Source of the DNA: Parabacteroides sp.
Lineage (GTDB): Bacteria; Bacteroidota; Bacteroidia; Bacteroidales; Tannerellaceae
Assembly (NCBI GenBank): GCA_017937385.1
Contig: JAGBDR010000041.1
Coordinates: 1 to 32,446 of the forward strand
DNA length: 32,446 nucleotides
Direction: 5' to 3'
This document shows positions 27,601 through 32,446 of the stretch, piece after piece. The notes below the pieces were generated by a model that made no database searches, was not told the DNA's origin, and saw nothing but the letters and a program-made list of their open reading frames with translations. The position numbers were made by a program, and so were the translations under genes. Each line of letters begins with the position of its first letter. Within the stretch, counting starts at the first letter, position 1.

Positions 27601-27633
27601 TATTTGTCTTGGATGATGATAAAAAAAAGCGAT

Positions 27634-30600
27634 ATGAATTTTTTACTACATAGAAGAATTGCAATCAGTATGCTGTTCATTGCCCTGACGGGGTTGGGCT
27701 ACGTCTCGTACAGGCAGTTACCGGTCGAGCTGCTACCCAACGCGGAGTTGCCGATGTTGTTCGTACAGGTCACTTCGGCGCAGGACATGGACCCGTCGTA
27801 TGTGGAATCGGAGGTCGTGATCCCCCTTGAGGGCGCTATCGGAACCGTCGGTGGAGTGGAGCAGATCAAATCCCAGATCGACAGCCGCCAGTCTTCCATC
27901 CAGATCGATTTCAAACCGAATATCAATTTCAAGATCACAGCTTTGAAGTTGCAGGAGAAAATCAACGAGACCGCCTCTTCATTGCCCGATGGCTTTACGG
28001 TGCAGGTACAGAAGATTGATGTCTCGATGCTTACCGGCAACTTCATGTCGCTCCAGGTACGGGGTTCGGGCGGTACGGACCGGGTCCGAAACTGGGTAGA
28101 AAAGGAGATACGGCCTGATCTGGAAAACATCGATGGCATCGCCTCTGTCAATATCTATGGCGGGCGGGAGAAAGCTATCGAGGTACAACTTGATCCCGAT
28201 GCCTGCAAAGCGCTCGACCTGACCCCTTCCGCTATCAGCAGCCTCTTGACACAGAATACGCAGGAGAAGGCTTTCGTCGGCTATACAAACGAACCGGACG
28301 GGAAATACTTCGTCCATGTCAATTCACCTTATACCGAGGTTTCCGACCTTGAAAACCTCGTCGTCGCTCCCGGTCCGGTCCTATTGAAAGACATTGCAAC
28401 CGTTTTCTTCGATATGAAAGAGGAGACAAGCTACAGCCGGGTCAACGGCAAAGATGCCGTTTCCGTCTCCTTGCTTGCCGACTCGCAGGCCAACCTGATC
28501 CAGCTTTCCCACCGGACAGTCGAGGTGATCGAACGTCTGAACGAACGGCTTGCTCCGCTCGACCTCTCGATCGTGGTCGAGAACAATCAGGCGGAGACGA
28601 TGGAGGACAACATTGACCAGATCATCCACTTGGCGATCGTGGGCGGCCTGCTTGCCGTCGTCATCCTCTGGCTTTTCTTGAAGAACTTCCGGTTGGTACT
28701 TTTCATCGCCCTGTCCATCCCGATTTCCGTCTATACGGCGTTCAATTTCTTCTACGGGGCAGGAATTACGATCAACAGCCTTACGTTGGTCGGAATGGCG
28801 TTAGCGATCGGAATGTTGTTGGACAATAGTGTGGTGGTTCTGGAGAATATCTACCGTCTTGTTGCCGCCGGTAACACGCCCGAACGTTCCGTGACGCAAG
28901 GTACGCGCGAAGTCTGGCGTTCCATCCTCGCCGCCACCCTGACGACGGTCACGGTTTTCCTGCCGTTCGTCTTTTCCGACAAGTTCCTGATCAAACTGAT
29001 GGGCCATCATATCGGTGTCTCCATCATCTCAACCCTTTTGATATCCTTAGCTGTCGCTCTCCTTTTCATCCCGATGGCAACCTATACGGTATTGCGGAAG
29101 CCGGATAAAGGGACTTCCTTTTATGAGAAAGTGTCCGTCACGCAACGGCCGGTACAGATCTATTTAGTGCTGTTGAAGACCTGTATGCGGAATCCGGGAG
29201 GGACAATTTTCGCAGCTGTTATCCTGTTGTTCCTTTGCCTGATCCTTTCTGTTTCCCTGAATATCCAGGACCGGAAAGAGGTGGAGAGCGACCGTTTCAG
29301 CATCTATGTGACGATGCCGACCGGCAGCACGCTGGAGAATGCCGACCAAGTGGTCCATGTCATTGAGGAACGCCTTGCCGAGTTTCCGGAGAAACAGGAC
29401 CTGATCAGCCGTGTCCGGGAGACGGATGCCGAGTTGACACTGGTCCTCCGAGACGATTACCGCCAGATCGGGAAACGCAGTATCGCGGATATCAAATCCG
29501 ACGTACAACTCCGTCTTCGTGCCATCAACGGTGCCGAAATATCCCTCTCCGAAGCCGGAGGCAGTGGCAAGGGGGGAAGCGGTTCCGGAGATAGAATGGG
29601 GGGCATGGGCAGCTTCATGCGCCTTTTGGGAATGGGTGAGAACCAGGAACGGATCGTGATCAAAGGTGCCGATTTCGACTTGATGCAGCGGGTGGCGGAA
29701 GACTTTCGGTATTACCTCGACGAACAGGAGTTCATCCGCAATACCCGTGTCTCCTATAACCGCCGGCAACCGGAGATCCGTCTCGGTTTCGACCCGATTC
29801 TACTGACCTCCTACGAGATTACCCGCCAGCATATCGCCTCCGGACTCACGTCGCTGAACCCGGAGATTTCGTCCGGAACCTCTTTCAAGGTAGGGGAAGA
29901 CACCTACGATATCGTCATCCGCAACCGGACAAACCGGACGGAAGAAGAGGAAGAGGCGGACAGGAACCGGAACAAGACGGTGGACGACCTGCGCGAAGTG
30001 CGTATACCGAGCACTTCCGGTGGCCTGCACAAACTGGAGGATATCGCCTCCGTCCATTATGGCCGCGGACGTGCCCGTATCACCCGCTTGAACCAGGACA
30101 AACAAATCGAACTGTTCTATTCCTTTTCGCGCGATGTCGAGGATTCGAAAGACCTTCTTGAAGGTTACCGGTCGGATATCGACCAGTTGGTGTCGGGCTA
30201 TAACCTGCCGTCGGGCGTGGCGGTCGAGGTGTTCCACGAGGAAGATATGCTGGCCGACTTCAAGTTCCTGTTGTTGGCAGCGTTTATCCTGATCTTTATG
30301 ATATTGGCGTCGGTGTTCGAGTCCTTTGCGATGCCGTTCGTCCTGCTCTTCTCCATCCCGTTGGCGGCGATCGGTTCGCTGTTGGCGTTGCTGCTGACGG
30401 GAAACAGCTTGTTGAACAATGCGAATGTGATGATCGGGTTCCTGATTCTGTTGGGAGTGGTGGTCAACAACGGCATTATCCTGATCGACTATGCCAATAT
30501 CCTCCGCCGGCGCGGTTACCGCCGCAACAGGGCGTTGATGACGGCCGGGTTGTCGCGTATCCGCCCGATCCTGATCACCTCCATCACGACGATTGTCGCC

Positions 30601-32349
30601 ATGTTTCCGATGGCAATGGGCCACTCGGAATATGCCGGAGCGATCGGCGCTCCGTTTGCCATTACCGTCATCGGCGGGCTTTCTTTTTCGGCATTGCTGA
30701 CGTTGATTCTGATCCCGACTGTCTGCATGGGGTTGGAAAACACGTTGCAATGGTACAGGAGGTTATCTCCGAAAGTCTGGGTGCTGCACGGTATACTCGT
30801 CGGGGTGGGAGCCGGCTGTATCGGATTCTATGGAGGCAGCCTCTTGTGGCAGTCCGTCTACGGCGTGTTGCTGTTGGCCAGTATTCCGGGCGTGACCTAT
30901 TTTATGCAGGCAAGCTTGCGCCGTGCCCGTTCGAAGGTGATCGATCCGGAGGCGGATATCCATATTTCCGTCCGTAACTTGGTGAAGATATACGATTGGC
31001 CGGGGCGGATCGGCCGTCAGTGGCGAAGCGGCCTGCAAATCCGCCGGCGGTTAGGGATCGCCGGTGAATATCGTTCGTTGAAAGATTTTGCGGATGCAGG
31101 TTGGCAGTTCGCCTTGTTGGGTTTCGGTATCTGGTTTACCTGGTTCTTTATCGACAGCCGGACGTGGATCTTTATCCTTTCTTTCGCGGTCTATGCCGCG
31201 ACGCTTCACCTGTGGCACAAGGTACGGAAATACCTCTATGAGCGGTTTGCAGGAGGCCGGATGGTGAAATACATCAACCGGATTGTTTTCTGGGGGCTTC
31301 CTCCGCTGATCCTTTCCGGCCTGTTCCGCCGGCTGGACAATCCGAGTCTGGTTGGGACGGTCGGAATGTTGTGGGCGTTCTGCATCGCGGTTTATGTGAC
31401 TTCCGGTTATCTGTATGAGAAAAATATCCATATCGAACGGGTGAAAGGGCGTTTCGCCGGATTGCGCCGTTCGTGGTTCCGTATGGTGAAAAGTATTCCG
31501 TTGATCGGGAAACGCCGTCGGCCTTTCAAGGCGCTCCGGGGCGTATCGTTTGAGATCCGAACAGGCATGTTCGGTCTTTTGGGGCCGAACGGGGCAGGCA
31601 AGTCCACCCTGATGCGAATCATCTGCGGGATCCTGGAACAGAGCTATGGCAGTATCTGGATCAACGGACTGGACACTCGTGTCTATCGGGAGGAATTGCA
31701 GAGCCTGATCGGTTTCCTGCCACAGGAGTTCGGAACCTACGAAAATATGTCGTCCTGGGAATTTCTCGACTACCAGGCGATCCTGAAAGGGCTCATCGAT
31801 CCCGACCTGCGCCGGGAACGGTTGGAGTATGTGCTCCGGGCCGTCCACATGTTCGACCGTAAGGATGAGAAGATCGGTTCTTTCTCCGGCGGCATGAAAC
31901 AGCGTATCGGTATCGCTTTGATCCTGTTGCACCTGCCGCATATCTTAGTGGTGGACGAGCCGACTGCCGGACTCGACCCGCGCGAACGTATCCGTTTCCG
32001 GAATTTACTGGTAGAACTGAGCAAGGACCGCATCGTGATTTTCTCTACCCATATCATTGAAGACATCTCCAGCTCATGCAGCCAGGTGGTCGTAATCAAC
32101 AAGGGCAGCTTGAAATATTTCGGCGATCCGGTCAATATGGTCGGCATGGCGGACGGAAAAGTCTGGCAGTTCGACATCGATAAAACAACATTTGAACAGA
32201 CATTGGATAAGTCCCGGATCGTCAACCATATCCAGAAAGACGACCGCATCCGGGTCCGCTACCTCTCGACCACTTCCCCGCATGACGGGGCCGTACAGGT
32301 AGAACCGAATCTGGAGGACGCTTATCTTTGTTTATTGAAAGGAATGTAA
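27634..32349 (+). CDS. RND efflux pump fused to an ABC ATPase domain
   Basis: This ~1571-residue protein is a complete RND pump followed by an ABC ATPase. The RND part covers ~1-1035 and includes GMLLDNSVVVLEN in TM4 and GVVVNNGIILIDYAN in TM10. Two further predicted helices follow, then the ABC first-strand motif ISVRNLVKIY at ~1111. An insertion of ~175 residues with about four predicted helices comes next, then the rest of the ATPase: Walker A GPNGAGKST (1317-1325), LGFLPQEF-like Q-loop, signature FSGGMKQR, Walker B ILVVDEPTAGLDP and H-loop STHIIED. All ATPase motifs look intact and there is no frameshift or stop. The start is uncertain: ATGs at 27613, 27616 and 27634 are possible, and a frame from 27538 would translate the repeat array. 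I chose 27634 because it opens with the family-typical MNFLLHRRIAISMLF. Confidence 0.9.
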   Translation: MNFLLHRRIAISMLFIALTGLGYVSYRQLPVELLPNAELPMLFVQVTSAQDMDPSYVESEVVIPLEGAIGTVGGVEQIKSQIDSRQSSIQIDFKPNINFKITALKLQEKINETASSLPDGFTVQVQKIDVSMLTGNFMSLQVRGSGGTDRVRNWVEKEIRPDLENIDGIASVNIYGGREKAIEVQLDPDACKALDLTPSAISSLLTQNTQEKAFVGYTNEPDGKYFVHVNSPYTEVSDLENLVVAPGPVLLKDIATVFFDMKEETSYSRVNGKDAVSVSLLADSQANLIQLSHRTVEVIERLNERLAPLDLSIVVENNQAETMEDNIDQIIHLAIVGGLLAVVILWLFLKNFRLVLFIALSIPISVYTAFNFFYGAGITINSLTLVGMALAIGMLLDNSVVVLENIYRLVAAGNTPERSVTQGTREVWRSILAATLTTVTVFLPFVFSDKFLIKLMGHHIGVSIISTLLISLAVALLFIPMATYTVLRKPDKGTSFYEKVSVTQRPVQIYLVLLKTCMRNPGGTIFAAVILLFLCLILSVSLNIQDRKEVESDRFSIYVTMPTGSTLENADQVVHVIEERLAEFPEKQDLISRVRETDAELTLVLRDDYRQIGKRSIADIKSDVQLRLRAINGAEISLSEAGGSGKGGSGSGDRMGGMGSFMRLLGMGENQERIVIKGADFDLMQRVAEDFRYYLDEQEFIRNTRVSYNRRQPEIRLGFDPILLTSYEITRQHIASGLTSLNPEISSGTSFKVGEDTYDIVIRNRTNRTEEEEEADRNRNKTVDDLREVRIPSTSGGLHKLEDIASVHYGRGRARITRLNQDKQIELFYSFSRDVEDSKDLLEGYRSDIDQLVSGYNLPSGVAVEVFHEEDMLADFKFLLLAAFILIFMILASVFESFAMPFVLLFSIPLAAIGSLLALLLTGNSLLNNANVMIGFLILLGVVVNNGIILIDYANILRRRGYRRNRALMTAGLSRIRPILITSITTIVAMFPMAMGHSEYAGAIGAPFAITVIGGLSFSALLTLILIPTVCMGLENTLQWYRRLSPKVWVLHGILVGVGAGCIGFYGGSLLWQSVYGVLLLASIPGVTYFMQASLRRARSKVIDPEADIHISVRNLVKIYDWPGRIGRQWRSGLQIRRRLGIAGEYRSLKDFADAGWQFALLGFGIWFTWFFIDSRTWIFILSFAVYAATLHLWHKVRKYLYERFAGGRMVKYINRIVFWGLPPLILSGLFRRLDNPSLVGTVGMLWAFCIAVYVTSGYLYEKNIHIERVKGRFAGLRRSWFRMVKSIPLIGKRRRPFKALRGVSFEIRTGMFGLLGPNGAGKSTLMRIICGILEQSYGSIWINGLDTRVYREELQSLIGFLPQEFGTYENMSSWEFLDYQAILKGLIDPDLRRERLEYVLRAVHMFDRKDEKIGSFSGGMKQRIGIALILLHLPHILVVDEPTAGLDPRERIRFRNLLVELSKDRIVIFSTHIIEDISSSCSQVVVINKGSLKYFGDPVNMVGMADGKVWQFDIDKTTFEQTLDKSRIVNHIQKDDRIRVRYLSTTSPHDGAVQVEPNLEDAYLCLLKGM

Positions 32350-32356
32350 GGATTTA

Positions 32357-32409
32357 TGATTTGAGATTTATGATTTATCATCGACACATGAATCATAAAC
32401 CTCAAATCA
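32357..32409 (+). terminator. Hairpin at the 3' end of the export operon
   Basis: Arms 32357-32375 and 32391-32409 pair over 19 positions with one mismatch across a 15-nt loop, starting 8 bp after the stop codon. The stem is A/T-rich, and the remaining 37 bp repeat AATTCATAAATCAT-like words up to the window edge. No clear T-run follows, so termination is likely but not certain. Confidence 0.5.
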
Positions 32410-32446
32410 CAATTCATAAATCATAATTCATAAATCATAAATCATA

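Noticed and set aside
27538-27633. ATG at 27538 as start of the RND-ABC fusion
   Set aside because: It lies inside the repeat array and would add repeat-encoded residues before the family-typical MNFLLHRR start. The ATGs at 27613, 27616 or 27634 are better.
27303-27680. Long open frames on both strands over the 42-bp array, including a plus-strand frame at 27329-27541
   Set aside because: The period is a multiple of three and the unit has no stop in these frames, so the openness follows from the repeat. The peptides are pure 14-residue repeats without a signal or domain.

Overview
The window looks like a chromosomal segment of a Bacteroidota gut-type bacterium, most plausibly Bacteroidales and perhaps Parabacteroides. 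The genus is an inference from gene families and style. Supporting signs are several Bacteroidota-type promoters (TTTG or TTG about 19-21 bp before TAnnTTTG), start codons without Shine-Dalgarno motifs, lipoprotein and signal-peptide-bearing glycosidases, and the families present. I see no rRNA, tRNA, CRISPR array, transposase or phage gene.

Layout. (1) 276-3693, minus strand: two tandem paralogous Na+/phosphate cotransporters with C-terminal PhoU-like regions, divergent from a TGS/ThrRS-like plus P-loop nucleoside kinase (3786-5453). (2) 5496-8806, minus strand: an AraC-family regulator downstream of a broken family 2 glycoside hydrolase that has lost its central portion. (3) 8807-9831: a gene-free kilobase with a cluster of short inverted and direct repeats and a good promoter. 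(4) 9832-16396, plus strand: four secreted hydrolases, namely an alkaline-phosphatase-superfamily phosphodiesterase, an endonuclease/exonuclease/phosphatase lipoprotein, a GH2-like lipoprotein and a beta-propeller glycosidase-like protein. (5) 16558-17136: rubrerythrin with its own promoter and a strong terminator. (6) 17298-32349, plus strand: a tightly packed six-gene export operon.

The export operon is the most unusual part. It encodes an ABC ATPase, an ABC-2-type permease carrying a very large extracytoplasmic region (M1-aminopeptidase-like without HExxH, then a golvesin/xanthan-lyase-CBD-like end), a TolC-like outer-membrane factor, a lipoprotein periplasmic adaptor, an RND pump, and a second RND pump fused at its C-terminus to a complete ABC ATPase. 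In that fusion the first ABC strand is separated from the Walker A part by about 175 residues holding about four predicted membrane helices. The two ABC ATPases resemble one another, which suggests that ATP-driven and proton-driven modules belong to one envelope machine. Its substrate is unknown.

A second theme is small repeats inside and beside genes. A 28-bp palindrome (half-site GTAGAGACGCACGG plus its reverse complement) occurs four times, each time inside a coding sequence without breaking it, and all three reading frames are used. One copy abuts a 33-bp, 11-codon minisatellite in the cytoplasmic linker of the first RND pump. Just before the RND-ABC fusion gene sit eight copies of a 42-bp unit, each carrying a dyad AATCGC-NN-GCGATT, with a spacing close to four DNA helical turns.
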